Assembly: GCA_902515565.1 (NCBI GenBank)
Contig: CABXVR010000001.1
Coordinates: forward strand, 1-64,000
Reading direction: 5' to 3'
From: an uncultured Bacteroidota bacterium
GTDB lineage: Bacteria; Bacteroidota; Bacteroidia; Flavobacteriales; Flavobacteriaceae
Length of the DNA: 64,000 nucleotides
Under the pieces are notes generated by a model. That model was not told where the DNA came from. It did no database searches and saw only the letters and a program-made list of their open reading frames with translations. Every line of letters starts with the position of its first letter. Positions within the stretch are counted from its first letter, which is position 1. The position numbers were made by a program, and so were the translations under genes. This document shows positions 51,471-62,642 of this stretch, one piece after another.

Positions 51471-52920
51471 TATTTATAAGTTTAATTGTGTTCTTTTCAA
51501 ATTTAATTATGACTAGTCCAAGTAAAATTAATATTCCAATTCCAAAATAATAATTTCCTGGAAAAACATAAAAAGAAGTAAAAGCAAAAAATGTACTTAG
51601 CGCTATATATGTACATATTTTAGGAAGGTTATAAGGAATTGGATAATGACGTTGACCTATAAAATAAGATATTATTGCCATTATAAAATAAGCAAGAAAT
51701 GTTGCTACTGCTGATCCTAGATATCCGTAAAAGGGAATTAAAGCAATGTTTACAGAAAGTGTAATTACAGCACCAAAGGTAGAGATATATGCTCCAAATT
51801 TTGTTTTGTCTGTTACTTTATACCAAACGGATAAGTTTTGATATATCCCTAGAAATAAGTTAGCCATAAGAATAATAGGTACTATGTATAAAGCTTCCCA
51901 ATATGCTGAATCACCAATAAAAAGAAATTTTAAAATATCTATGAATACCACAACTGTAATAAGAATAAAAGAGCCTAATATTACAAACACCTCTAAAATT
52001 AATGCATATGCTTTTTCAGGTGAATTATTTTTGGCAGAACTAAAAATAAATGGTTCAATACCTAATTTGAAGGCCGTTGAAAAAAGAGTAATAAACAGGG
52101 CTAGTTTATAACAAGCTGCATACATTCCTATTTGTGCTTTATCAACATCAAAATAATCTAATAAAATTTTATCAAAACTTTCATTTATTGAAAATGCTAA
52201 TCCGGCAATCAAAATTGGGGCAGAGTATTTAAGCATTTTCTTTAGTAATTTAAAATCTATTTTATATTGAATGTTTAAATAGAAATTAATCATTAGCAGA
52301 AAAGTTAATGCACTTGAAATAAGTAAAGAAATAAAAATATAATTAATTTCAAAGTTCTCAAGGTATATATAATCCAGCGAAGAACTTTTAGTGTGATTAT
52401 TTTTAAGAAAAATTAAAAAGAAAATATTTAATGAAATATTCACAATAACATTAAATATTTTAATCACTGTATATTTAATTGCCTTATTATTTAATCGCAA
52501 ATAAGCAAATGGAATTACAACTAATGAATCTAAAACTAAAATCCATATAACCAAATACAGATAATCTGAACGAATTCCTATAAAATCAGATATTTGATCT
52601 GTAAAAGTAAGCCCTAAAGCCAAAAACACCAATGAAGTTAAAATTATGGAGATAGAAGAAGTGCTTACTACATTTGATTTCTTTGAATAGGAATTAAAAA
52701 ACCTAAAAAAGGCTGTTTCTAAACCATAAGATAAAAGAACATTCAGTAAAATTATATAGGAGAAAATAATTGACAAATCTCCGTACTCGGCAATATTTTC
52801 AAGTACAGATTTATCGGTATGCAATCTGACCAGTAAAACACTAACTATTCTAGGGAAAACAGTAGCTATTCCATAAACAATAGCTTGTTTAAAAGCTGAC
52901 TTTAATTTGTTCAAGTTCAA
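51460..52920 (-). CDS. Polysaccharide flippase-like membrane protein
   Basis: Multi-TM MOP-superfamily pattern ([20 protein letters not shown]...). Confidence 0.9.
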   Translation of the reverse strand: MNLNKLKSAFKQAIVYGIATVFPRIVSVLLVRLHTDKSVLENIAEYGDLSIIFSYIILLNVLLSYGLETAFFRFFNSYSKKSNVVSTSSISIILTSLVFLALGLTFTDQISDFIGIRSDYLYLVIWILVLDSLVVIPFAYLRLNNKAIKYTVIKIFNVIVNISLNIFFLIFLKNNHTKSSSLDYIYLENFEINYIFISLLISSALTFLLMINFYLNIQYKIDFKLLKKMLKYSAPILIAGLAFSINESFDKILLDYFDVDKAQIGMYAACYKLALFITLFSTAFKLGIEPFIFSSAKNNSPEKAYALILEVFVILGSFILITVVVFIDILKFLFIGDSAYWEALYIVPIILMANLFLGIYQNLSVWYKVTDKTKFGAYISTFGAVITLSVNIALIPFYGYLGSAVATFLAYFIMAIISYFIGQRHYPIPYNLPKICTYIALSTFFAFTSFYVFPGNYYFGIGILILLGLVIIKFEKNTIKLINNEN

Positions 52921-52982
52921 ATATTTATACTAAAAGTAAGCTTTTAATCAAAGTTATCAAAGTAACTTCAATTTTAGAGATG

Positions 52983-53837
52983 CTAATTATTAAGAGCTTC
53001 GGCACCCCCAACTATTTCTAAGATTTCATTTGTAATTGCTGCTTGTCTAGCTTGATTATAAGCTAACTTAAGCTGATCTCTTAGTTCAGTTGCATTATCG
53101 GTGGCTTTATGCATAGCGGTCATTCTGGCTCCATGTTCACTTGCCCATGAATCTCTAATGGCTTTGAATAGTTGATTTTTCAAAGACTTTGGTATTAACT
53201 CTTCAATTATTTCCTTTTTGGAAGGCTCAAAGATGTAATCAGAATTATTATTGGAATTATCTTCAACATCTGATATCGGTAAAAACTGCTCACTTACAAC
53301 AACTTGTGTAGCAGCATTTTTAAACTTGTTATATACAATATCAATTTTATCAAAATCTTCATTAATAAACATTTCCATAAGTGATTCAGCAATTAAAGAG
53401 ACGTTTTCCATGTTTAGATTGTCAAAAATATCAATGTGATTTGATTCCACATTAAAGCTTTTTTGAAGAAAATCATTTCCTTTTTTACCAATAGCAACAA
53501 ATGATACATCCGAATCATTGTAAATAGAATTTGCTAGCTCTGTAGATTTTTTGAAAATATTAGAATTAAATCCACCACACAGTCCTCTATTTGATGTAAT
53601 AGAAACTATTAGAACCTTTTTTACATCACGCTTTTGAGCATATTTGTTGTCACTGTCAATTGAAGAACTTAAACTTTGTAGAATTTCTGTTAATTTATTT
53701 GAATATGGTCTCATTGCTGTAATAGCGTCTTGAGCCTTTTTTAACTTTGCAGCAGAAACCATTTTCATGGCACTTGTGATCTGCATAGTAGAAGATACTG
53801 ATGAAATTCTATTTCTTATTTCCTTTAAATTAGCCAT
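52983..53837 (-). CDS. atpG: ATP synthase subunit gamma
   Basis: MANLKEIRNRISSVSSTMQITSAMKMVSAAKL. Confidence 0.98.
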   Translation of the reverse strand: MANLKEIRNRISSVSSTMQITSAMKMVSAAKLKKAQDAITAMRPYSNKLTEILQSLSSSIDSDNKYAQKRDVKKVLIVSITSNRGLCGGFNSNIFKKSTELANSIYNDSDVSFVAIGKKGNDFLQKSFNVESNHIDIFDNLNMENVSLIAESLMEMFINEDFDKIDIVYNKFKNAATQVVVSEQFLPISDVEDNSNNNSDYIFEPSKKEIIEELIPKSLKNQLFKAIRDSWASEHGARMTAMHKATDNATELRDQLKLAYNQARQAAITNEILEIVGGAEALNN

Positions 53838-53846
53838 TGTTACGGA

Positions 53847-55421
53847 TTAATATTTATCAGATAAATCTTTACAAACTGACTCTAAAGTGTTTACCACTTC
53901 ATCAGTTAGCTTTCCTTGTTTTAAGCTATCTAATACTCCTACATGCTTAGTTCTAAGAATTGTTAAATATTCGTTTTCAAATTCTTTTATTTTTTCAACG
54001 GGAACATTTCTGAGTAAATTTTTAGACCCTGCATAAATTATTGCAACCTGATCTTCAACTGTAAATGGATCATTTTGAGCTTGTTTTAATATCTCAACAT
54101 TTCTCTTACCTTTTTCAATAACATTTAATGTAGCGGCATCTAAATCTGATCCAAACTTTGCAAAAGCTTCAAGCTCTCTAAATTGTGCTTGATCTAATTT
54201 TAGAGTACCTGCAACTTTTTTCATTGACTTTATTTGAGCCGAACCACCAACTCTTGATACTGATATTCCCACATTAATTGCAGGTCTAACACCTGAGTTA
54301 AATAAATCTGATTCTAAAAATATTTGACCGTCAGTAATTGATATAACATTTGTCGGAATATAAGCTGACACGTCTCCCGCTTGAGTTTCAATAATCGGCA
54401 AAGCTGTCAATGAACCCCCTCCTTTAACTAGAGGAACTAATGAAGCAGGTAAATCATTCATCTCTTTTGCAATATTGTCATCTGCAATTACCTTTGCAGA
54501 TCTTTCCAATAGTCTTGAGTGAAGATAAAACACATCACCTGGGTAGGCCTCACGTCCTGGAGGTCTTCTAAGTAATAATGAAACCTCACGATAGGCAACT
54601 GCTTGCTTAGATAAATCATCATATACAATTAAAGCTGGTCTTCCGGTATCTCTAAAGTATTCTCCAATTGAAGCCCCTGTGAAAGGAGCATATACTTGCA
54701 TTGCTGCAGGATCAGATGCGTTTGCAGCAACAATTGTTGTATAAGCTAAGGCTCCTTTATCTTCTAAAACTTTTGCTATTGCAGCAACTGTAGACGCTTT
54801 TTGACCGATAGCAACATAAATACAATATACAGGCTCACCTGCATCGTAAAATTCCTTTTGGTTTAATATGGTATCAATACAAACCGTTGTTTTTCCTGTT
54901 TGTCTGTCTCCAATGACCAACTCTCTCTGCCCTCTTCCCACTGGTATCATTGCATCAATAGATTTAATCCCAGTTTGTAGTGGTTCATTAACAGGTTGGC
55001 GATATATAACTCCAGGAGCTTTTCTTTCCAAAGGCATTTCATACAAATCACCTTGAATTGAGCCCTTACCGTCTATAGGTTGTCCAAGAGTGTTAACTAC
55101 TCTTCCTACAATACCTTCTCCAACATTAATAGAAGCAATTCTTGTAGTTCTTTTTACTGTGTCTCCTTCTTTAATTTCGTTGGAGGCCCCCAATAATACA
55201 ACTCCTACATTATCTTCCTCAAGGTTCAAAACTATTCCTTCAATACCGTTTGAAAACTCAACAAGTTCTCCATATTGAACATTGGACAGTCCGTACACAC
55301 GTGCAATTCCATCTCCAATTGTTAGTACTGTTCCTGTTTCATCAAAAGATATATTAGCGTCATGATTTGAAAGCTGTTGTTTTAAAATTGCTGATATTTC
55401 AGCTGGATTTACTTCTGCCAT
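53847..55421 (-). CDS. atpA: ATP synthase subunit alpha
   Basis: GDRQTGKT Walker [26 protein letters not shown]. Confidence 0.99.
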   Translation of the reverse strand: MAEVNPAEISAILKQQLSNHDANISFDETGTVLTIGDGIARVYGLSNVQYGELVEFSNGIEGIVLNLEEDNVGVVLLGASNEIKEGDTVKRTTRIASINVGEGIVGRVVNTLGQPIDGKGSIQGDLYEMPLERKAPGVIYRQPVNEPLQTGIKSIDAMIPVGRGQRELVIGDRQTGKTTVCIDTILNQKEFYDAGEPVYCIYVAIGQKASTVAAIAKVLEDKGALAYTTIVAANASDPAAMQVYAPFTGASIGEYFRDTGRPALIVYDDLSKQAVAYREVSLLLRRPPGREAYPGDVFYLHSRLLERSAKVIADDNIAKEMNDLPASLVPLVKGGGSLTALPIIETQAGDVSAYIPTNVISITDGQIFLESDLFNSGVRPAINVGISVSRVGGSAQIKSMKKVAGTLKLDQAQFRELEAFAKFGSDLDAATLNVIEKGKRNVEILKQAQNDPFTVEDQVAIIYAGSKNLLRNVPVEKIKEFENEYLTILRTKHVGVLDSLKQGKLTDEVVNTLESVCKDLSDKY

Positions 55422-55445
55422 TGTAATGTATTTGGTTAATAACCT

Positions 55446-55976
55446 TTATATAAGTTCTTTTTTTATTTTTTGTAGTTTGTTTGATAGGCTTGCATTATAC
55501 TCTTTGCCGTCATAGCGCAGTATAAATCCACCTAATATATTTTTATCTATAATATTATTAATTTCAACTTTTTTACTTGAAATTGAATTGATTTTTAACA
55601 GTGCAGCTTCCCTTATGTTGTCAGTTATTGGTAAAGCTGTTACAACAATAGCTTTAGTCATATTGTTAGCCTTTTCGTAAAGAGACTTGTAGGCATTACA
55701 AACGTCAACTAGTATTGAAAGTCTTTTGTTAGAAATTAACAAACCGATTAAGTTTTTTGAAAGAGCTGAAGTGTTATTATTCAAAGACAATATAATATCA
55801 TGTTTAGATTTTGTATTGATAACAGAGTTAGCTAACATTTCAGAAAAAGATTTTTCGTTAGATGACAAGTCAATGTAAAACAGCATGTCTTCATAAACTC
55901 TAAAAGACATATCACTTTCGTTTGCTAACGAAAAAATTGCTTTTGCGTATCTTATTGCTGCTCTAGATTCTTTCAT
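55446..55976 (-). CDS. atpH: ATP synthase subunit delta
   Basis: Sequence and operon position; GGFILRYDGKEYNASLSNKLQKIKKEL. Confidence 0.95.
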   Translation of the reverse strand: MKESRAAIRYAKAIFSLANESDMSFRVYEDMLFYIDLSSNEKSFSEMLANSVINTKSKHDIILSLNNNTSALSKNLIGLLISNKRLSILVDVCNAYKSLYEKANNMTKAIVVTALPITDNIREAALLKINSISSKKVEINNIIDKNILGGFILRYDGKEYNASLSNKLQKIKKELI

Positions 55977-55977
55977 T

Positions 55978-56475
55978 TTAATTATTTAACGATGCGTCAT
56001 TTAACATATTTTCGACAACCTTTAGCTGCTTGTTTTTATCCTCTAATTCAGATGATATAACTTTTTCTGCGATCCCAACTGAAAGTTCTACTACAGTTTG
56101 TTTTAGCTCGTTCATTGCCGAGTTTTTTTCATTTTGAATCGCTAGTTGTGCTGACTCAATCAGCTTAGACGCTTGTTCTTTAGCTTGGTTTTCTGCATCA
56201 GAAATTAATTTTGTCTTAATTTCTCTGGCATCTTTCAACATGTTTTCTCTCTCAATTTTAGCTTCTTTCAAAATCTTTTCATTGTCAGATTTAAGATTTT
56301 CCATTTCTTTTTTAGCATTTTCTGCTGCTAAAAGAGCTTCACGGATAGAATCTTCTCTATCATTAACAGAGCCTAGTATAGGTTTCCAGGCGAATTTTTT
56401 TAATAAAAAGTATAAGATAGCAAAAGAACAAAAAGTCCAAAACAACAATCCCACGTCGGGTGTAACTAAATCCAT
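55978..56475 (-). CDS. atpF: ATP synthase subunit b
   Basis: N-terminal TM and long amphipathic helix; operon position. Confidence 0.96.
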   Translation of the reverse strand: MDLVTPDVGLLFWTFCSFAILYFLLKKFAWKPILGSVNDREDSIREALLAAENAKKEMENLKSDNEKILKEAKIERENMLKDAREIKTKLISDAENQAKEQASKLIESAQLAIQNEKNSAMNELKQTVVELSVGIAEKVISSELEDKNKQLKVVENMLNDASLNN

Positions 56476-56543
56476 AATTTAAGTTTTTAAAATATTATAA
56501 TAAATAATAAGTGCAGTGCACAAAGCAGCTGCACTTATTTTAT

Positions 56544-56786
<243 letters not shown>

Positions 56787-56804
56787 TTAAAATTTAAAAA
56801 TTAA

Positions 56805-57878
56805 TTAATGTTCATGTTCTTCCATTGCTGACCCGATATATAAAGCGGATAGCATGGTAAATATATATGCCTGTATGGCTACTACTAAAATTTCTATTAG
56901 ACTAATAAACACTGTAAATCCTACAGAAAGAGGTGCGATCCAAACTGTTTCAGCTATAAAAATTAAAGATATTAAACTCAATACAATAATATGCCCTGCT
57001 GAAATATTAGCAAAAAGCCTAATCATTAATGAGATTGGTTTTATAAATATCCCCAAAAACTCAATTGGGGCTAAAAATAATTTCATTGGAACTGGAAGAC
57101 CTGGCATCCAAAATATGTGTTTCCAATAGTCTTTAGTTCCCGCTAATGTTGTGATTCCGAAAGTAATCACAGCAAGGACAGCGGTAAATGCTATGTTTCC
57201 AGTTAGATTAGCGCTGAATGGAAAAAAGGGAATAAGGCCCATTAAATTATTAATCCATATAAAGAAAAATAAGGTTAATAAATATGGCATGTATTTTTTA
57301 TAATTTTTTTCACCAATATTTGGAATTGCAACTTCATCCCTAATAAATAAAATTAATGGTTCTGTAAATTTTGCAATTCCCGACGGAACTCCTTTACTAG
57401 ATTTTGAATAGTTTTTTGCGGATATACCAAAAATCAAAACTAATAATATCATCGAAAGAAACATTGAAAAAACAAGTTTAGTAATTGAGAAATCTAATGG
57501 CTTTAAATTTGTTGGATAACTGTTTTTGTCTAAACTAAGGAATTGTCCAGAAGAATTAGATTCTGAGCTTGCATAATAAATTTCTTCGTGAAACTTAACA
57601 AACGATAACCCTTTTTTAGTAACCACCTCAGTTCCTTCATCATCATGATGAAATTCAGACGAAGAAAAAGTAACTAAACCGTTATCAGTCCAAAGTATTA
57701 TTGGTAGCGGAATTGACACTCCCTTTCCATTCCAGTCTAAAATATGGAATTCATGAGAGTCTTTAATGTGATGCATAATCATGTCAGTAACATTAAAATC
57801 CTTAGAGTCAGTTTCTGATGAGGAAGAAAAACTTACAGAAAATGAAAAAAAGAAAACTAAAAAAAGTAAATTTTTCAA
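56805..57878 (-). CDS. atpB: ATP synthase subunit a
   Basis: KPISLMIRLFANISAGHIIVLSLI. Confidence 0.97.
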   Translation of the reverse strand: MKNLLFLVFFFSFSVSFSSSSETDSKDFNVTDMIMHHIKDSHEFHILDWNGKGVSIPLPIILWTDNGLVTFSSSEFHHDDEGTEVVTKKGLSFVKFHEEIYYASSESNSSGQFLSLDKNSYPTNLKPLDFSITKLVFSMFLSMILLVLIFGISAKNYSKSSKGVPSGIAKFTEPLILFIRDEVAIPNIGEKNYKKYMPYLLTLFFFIWINNLMGLIPFFPFSANLTGNIAFTAVLAVITFGITTLAGTKDYWKHIFWMPGLPVPMKLFLAPIEFLGIFIKPISLMIRLFANISAGHIIVLSLISLIFIAETVWIAPLSVGFTVFISLIEILVVAIQAYIFTMLSALYIGSAMEEHEH

Positions 57879-57979
57879 ATTAATACTATGGTTTTAAGTG
57901 TTACTATAATTATACTCTAAATTCGGTTGCAAATGTACATACATATATTTATATTTCAAATAAAAAAACAACAATGATT

Positions 57980-58354
57980 TTATCTATCAAATACTTTTTG
58001 AAAAGATTTGATTTCAAAAAATAAAAAAATAAAATATATTATAAAAAAAGTTACTATTAATCCTTGTTTATCTCCATCAAAATGAATTATTGGATAAACA
58101 AACAAAATTGTTAAAAGCATTTTATTTATTGATGCGATTATAAAAGAAAACAAGAGGTTTAGCTTTGTTTTTGTTAGTAGTTTAATTGTCCAGAAAGTTA
58201 TAAGAACTAAAACTGTGTTAAATGCGTATATTTTCCAAAGAGGGATTATGAAATATATATCAAAAATCATGCTGTTAAAAACAAGATTTGTTAAGTATAA
58301 TGTTGTTGAAAAGATGCCTAACTGAAAATAGAAATTTCTTTTAATATGCATCAC
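57980..58354 (-). CDS. Hypothetical membrane protein upstream of atpB
   Basis: ORF with about four TM segments in ATP synthase operon. Confidence 0.75.
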   Translation of the reverse strand: MMHIKRNFYFQLGIFSTTLYLTNLVFNSMIFDIYFIIPLWKIYAFNTVLVLITFWTIKLLTKTKLNLLFSFIIASINKMLLTILFVYPIIHFDGDKQGLIVTFFIIYFIFLFFEIKSFQKVFDR

Positions 58355-58584
58355 TTTTCTTTTTCTTTTGTTTGCTGAATAACATACACCAAAGCAATTG
58401 CAATTGAAAAAAGAGAGAAAACTATTGTGAAAACACTATTTTCCACTTCAAAATATAAGTCTAATTTATAACCTATAAAGGATCCAATAGAAATAGTTGT
58501 TACCATTTGGAAGGCTATTCCAGAGAAACGAGCTAACCTGTTAAGCTGTTTTTTCTGATTTGGATATGATTTTTTGTTGCTCAC
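58351..58584 (-). CDS. AtpZ/AtpI-like protein
   Basis: Two TM segments, ISIGSFIGYKLDLYF. Confidence 0.8.
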   Translation of the reverse strand: MSNKKSYPNQKKQLNRLARFSGIAFQMVTTISIGSFIGYKLDLYFEVENSVFTIVFSLFSIAIALVYVIQQTKEKEK

Positions 58585-58963
58585 CTTTGTTTAGTTCTTT
58601 GACCCCGCCTTTCATACTACAATTTGCATTAAAAGTAGCTCCAGGCTCAACTGCCAGTTTAACCACCTCAACCTCACCTTCAACATAAGCAGATGCTTTT
58701 AATGTCAATGTGCCACTAAGTTTTAGTTTGCCAGAAAATCCGCCTTCAAAATCTGCATTAACCCCCTCTAAAGTTCCGTTAATTACACCTGTCTTCCCTA
58801 CAACTACTTTTCCGGAGGTTTTGATTGTTCCGTTAACATTTCCTTCAATTCTAAAGCCTGCTTCACTAATTAAATCACCTACAAAAGAGGTTCCCTGGGT
58901 AATCATGTTTTGTTGATTGGACGACGACGACATAGTTTTTTGTTTTTTAGATTCTGTAAACAT
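58541..58963 (-). CDS. Bactofilin (polymer-forming cytoskeletal protein)
   Basis: Beta-helical repeats: GTSFVGDLISEAGFRIEGNVNGTIKTSGKVVVGKTGVINGTLEG. Confidence 0.95.
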   Translation of the reverse strand: MFTESKKQKTMSSSSNQQNMITQGTSFVGDLISEAGFRIEGNVNGTIKTSGKVVVGKTGVINGTLEGVNADFEGGFSGKLKLSGTLTLKASAYVEGEVEVVKLAVEPGATFNANCSMKGGVKELNKGEQQKIISKSEKTA

Positions 58964-58967
58964 AAAT

Positions 58968-61475
58968 TTATAAATTTTTATTTAGATACACGCTCAAATT
59001 TTTATGCATTTGTAAAGTTTGATAATTCTCTGAAGAAATAACAAAAGAAGATTTATTGAAAAAAGCATTGTTTCTTTCTAAGATAATACTTAACCCTTTT
59101 GCTCCATCATAACTTTTAAGCCCGTGTAACACAACAAATGTACTATTATTATCATAAATATCTGTAGATGAGTTTAATTGAATATTATTTAATTCACTGA
59201 TTGCCAAATTCAAACTCTTTTTAAAATCTTCAATTTTTTTATAATTATCTTTTGGGAAATAATAAATTAATTTAAAGTTGTCTCCATTTTCAACTTGTTT
59301 AAAATTTGTATTTTCAACTAACGGGATAACTTCTTCTAATAAAACCTCTGCCTCATCGCCTTCAATTGAGTTCGGATAATTTTTAACTATAAATTCTAAA
59401 GCTGTTTTATAATTTTCAAAGCCTTCAATTCTTGCTATAGCGGCAGCTTTCAGTAATTGCATTTTTGGAGCTAATGGGTGAGTTTCAAATGAAGAAATAA
59501 GCTTTTCTAAACCTAAAATTGTTTTTGAGTAATCTTGATTTTGAAAATCGTCAAATAATTTAGCATAAAGCTCATTTACATTGTCAACATTAGAAGAGAT
59601 ATTTGATTCAGGATTGTTTAATATCTCTGCATATTTTGATTCTGGAAAATTTAATATAATATCAGATTTTATAATCTCTGCTTCATCTAATAAACCTAAA
59701 ATTATACAATTTTTATAGTTTAAATATTTTGCTGATAATACAAACTCAGGTTTATTTCTGTCGAATTCAATATTTTGTATTTTACTATTTGATAGTTCAT
59801 ATTCTAAAAACTTGGCACTATAAATAGACGCTAATTGAAAGTAGGAGTAATCTAATTGTTTGTATATACTGTCAATAGAAGTTGAGGAGCTAGGAATCGA
59901 TTTTAAATACCCTCCCAAGTCTAGGTTAGCGCTTATTTTTGAATTTTCTTTTCCGATTACTATCAATGACTTGGGTTTGGATTGGTTTTCTCCATTTCTC
60001 CAATTATCCGTAAGCTTTATGTCTCCCCATAATTTATTAAACTCGTTTTTTCCATAAGCCAAAGTAGTGGGGTTATAAAAATAAAATATAGCGTTTTCGG
60101 CTAAAAAATTGTTGTTTTTAAAAGAACCTAAGTTGGTTTCGTTTTTAATGTTAATAATATCTTTTTCTTTATCGAGCTTCTTTTTTTGTTTTTCAATATA
60201 ATCCATAAAGTAGGCCGTCCTTTCTTCATCTGACATTTTAACTAAACTTAAAATACTATCATTAGTTTTAACAGACAATTCATAATATATAACATCTTCC
60301 AAACTTTCTCTTCTTTTTGAGATTTTCCTAAACAGTTTTTTATCATTTTTAATTTGGGTAAGCGTACTGTCATAATATGCGGCAGATTTTAAATATTTGT
60401 TATTATCAAAAAAATAATCAGCAAGTATGTTGTAATTTTTAAGACCAACTAAATCGTCTTTTCCGGGGTTTCTTAAAGATTTATTATAGTATTTAATAGC
60501 TAGACTATCGTTGTTTGTCTCAAAATTAAGGTTAGCTATTTGATGATATATAATATTTAAATAAGCTTTGTTTTCAATGTCTTTTTCTAACTCAATTAGC
60601 TCAGATATGCCTAGGTTTTTGTCGGTGTAATTTTTTGACTTTTCAACAAACGAATAAATGTAGTATTCTCTTGGAATTTTTCTGTAAAGCTTAATAACTC
60701 TGTCATAAACCATATTTGAACTGTCTAACTTATTGAGTTTTTTGTATAGTTGCCCTAGGATAAATAGATATCTTGATTTCTTGTTTAAGTCTTGTGTAGT
60801 TTTAGAAGCAATTTCAAGATGTATTATTGCAGAATCAATTTTTTTAGAATTTAAATACGCCTGAGTAAGAACAACTTTTAAATCTATTAATTCATCCTTA
60901 GATAATTTTCCTCTACTTTCAATTTCATTTAAGTTTTCAATAGCTAGCACATTATAGTTTTGTTGAGCATTAATCTTTTCTCTCCAAATTTTTACTTTAT
61001 TTACCAGCTCACTTGTAGGGTATTTAAACAAAATATAGTTAAAAGCTTCTAATGAAGGAATAAATCTTTGATCATAATATCTAGATTGACCTAAAAGAAA
61101 GTATGCCTCATCCATTTGTGGGTTTTTTTCTTTTCCTGAAATATTCATGGCGTGTTTTTGAATAGCCAAAACTGCTTTCTCTTCAGACTGAGCAAATAAG
61201 CTAGCGCTCTGCTCTTCTTTAATTTTTAACTTAGTTTGTTCTTCTGTAAACTGTGTTTTTTCAGTAGGAAGTATCTCCCAAAAATTATCAAAAACATTCT
61301 CATTAATTTCAAATTTTCCTTGATTTAATAAGTTGTTTCCATTATATAGATAATTATATTTTGTGGTCATCGAATGAAACCCTCTATTTAAGAACTTATC
61401 TTTTTTTCTTGAGCAACCGCTAAGAATTAAAGCAGCAAGTACCAATAAATTTAAACTTCTATAAGAAACCTTCAC
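58968..61475 (-). CDS. TPR lipoprotein, SprE/PorW-like (T9SS/gliding)
   Basis: Lipobox ALILSGCSRKKDKFLNRGFHSMTTKYNYLYNGNNLL...FWEILP; TPR arrays; bactofilin/ATP synthase neighbourhood. Confidence 0.88.
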   Translation of the reverse strand: MKVSYRSLNLLVLAALILSGCSRKKDKFLNRGFHSMTTKYNYLYNGNNLLNQGKFEINENVFDNFWEILPTEKTQFTEEQTKLKIKEEQSASLFAQSEEKAVLAIQKHAMNISGKEKNPQMDEAYFLLGQSRYYDQRFIPSLEAFNYILFKYPTSELVNKVKIWREKINAQQNYNVLAIENLNEIESRGKLSKDELIDLKVVLTQAYLNSKKIDSAIIHLEIASKTTQDLNKKSRYLFILGQLYKKLNKLDSSNMVYDRVIKLYRKIPREYYIYSFVEKSKNYTDKNLGISELIELEKDIENKAYLNIIYHQIANLNFETNNDSLAIKYYNKSLRNPGKDDLVGLKNYNILADYFFDNNKYLKSAAYYDSTLTQIKNDKKLFRKISKRRESLEDVIYYELSVKTNDSILSLVKMSDEERTAYFMDYIEKQKKKLDKEKDIINIKNETNLGSFKNNNFLAENAIFYFYNPTTLAYGKNEFNKLWGDIKLTDNWRNGENQSKPKSLIVIGKENSKISANLDLGGYLKSIPSSSTSIDSIYKQLDYSYFQLASIYSAKFLEYELSNSKIQNIEFDRNKPEFVLSAKYLNYKNCIILGLLDEAEIIKSDIILNFPESKYAEILNNPESNISSNVDNVNELYAKLFDDFQNQDYSKTILGLEKLISSFETHPLAPKMQLLKAAAIARIEGFENYKTALEFIVKNYPNSIEGDEAEVLLEEVIPLVENTNFKQVENGDNFKLIYYFPKDNYKKIEDFKKSLNLAISELNNIQLNSSTDIYDNNSTFVVLHGLKSYDGAKGLSIILERNNAFFNKSSFVISSENYQTLQMHKNLSVYLNKNL

Positions 61476-61601
61476 TTGATTTTTTTAATTGTAATATAAC
61501 AACGTATAATATATGTTTATTGTATATAATCACGCTAAATTAATTATTATTTTATATAATTAGTTCAATATCTTTGTTTCTTAATTTTATAATAAGCGTT
61601 A

Positions 61602-62642
61602 ATGGCGAACTTTCATAATTTAGATATTAAAAATATTGTTAGAGAAACTTCTGACTCAGTTGTGATTTCTTTTGAAGTCCCAAAAGCATTAATAAAAAAA
61701 TATACCTATTCTGCAGGGCAATACACTAGTTTAAAGCTTAATATTGATGGTATTGAAGTAATTCGAGATTATTCTATTTGTTCTCATGTTGATGAGGACT
61801 TGTCAATTGGTGTAAAAAAGCTTGAAAAAGGGCTAATGTCTTCGTTTTTAAATTCATCAGTAAAAATTGGAGACTCGATAAAAGTGTCAGAGCCAAGAGG
61901 AAGATTTACAATTCAAGATAATTTTAATAGTATTATTGCTGTAGCGGCAGGAAGCGGAATTACTCCGATAATGTCAATGTTAAAACAGATTTTGTTCAAT
62001 ACTGATAAAAATTTTTATTTAATTTATTCAAACAAATCTGAAGAAACTACTATGTTTCTTAGTCAGATTAATGAGCTAAAAGATCGATTTCAGTCTAGAT
62101 TTTTTGTTAAGCTTGTTTTCACTTCTACAAAGATAGCTTCTCACCAATTTGGAAGAATAACAGAGTCTAATATTTTTAGCCTTTTAGAGTTTCCTGAAAA
62201 CAAATTTAAACCTCAGCAAAGCTCATTATACATTTGTGGTCCTGAAAAAATGCTAAACAGTGTATCGTCAGCACTTGAAAAAAATGGGTATTTAAAAGAA
62301 AATATTTTCTATGAGCTGTTTTCAAGCTCTAAGCAGGACAGTTTTGTTTCGTCTGAAAGTGGGGATGTTATAATCTCATTCACTGTTGATGGTTTTACTT
62401 CCAAAGTTAAATCAAGCAAGAACAAAACCGTTTTAGACTCTGCCTTATATAATGATATTGATGCTCCTTACTCGTGTAATGGAGGTGTTTGTGGTAGCTG
62501 TATTGGTAAACTCAATAAAGGTGAAGTCAAAATGTTAAATAATACTGTTTTATCTGAGTCTGAAATAGAAGATGGTTTAATTTTAGCATGCCAAGCTGTA
62601 GCAATATCAGACGAGTTGGATATTGATTTTGATGACGTTTAA
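61602..62642 (+). CDS. Ferredoxin-NADP reductase-type flavoprotein with C-terminal 2Fe-2S domain (PaaE-like)
   Basis: RDYSICS, AVAAGSGITPIMSMLKQIL, PYSCNGGVCGSCIGKL. Confidence 0.95.
   Translation: MANFHNLDIKNIVRETSDSVVISFEVPKALIKKYTYSAGQYTSLKLNIDGIEVIRDYSICSHVDEDLSIGVKKLEKGLMSSFLNSSVKIGDSIKVSEPRGRFTIQDNFNSIIAVAAGSGITPIMSMLKQILFNTDKNFYLIYSNKSEETTMFLSQINELKDRFQSRFFVKLVFTSTKIASHQFGRITESNIFSLLEFPENKFKPQQSSLYICGPEKMLNSVSSALEKNGYLKENIFYELFSSSKQDSFVSSESGDVIISFTVDGFTSKVKSSKNKTVLDSALYNDIDAPYSCNGGVCGSCIGKLNKGEVKMLNNTVLSESEIEDGLILACQAVAISDELDIDFDDV

Noticed and set aside
54868-55278. Plus-strand ORFs inside atpA
   Set aside because: Shadow ORFs opposite a conserved gene.
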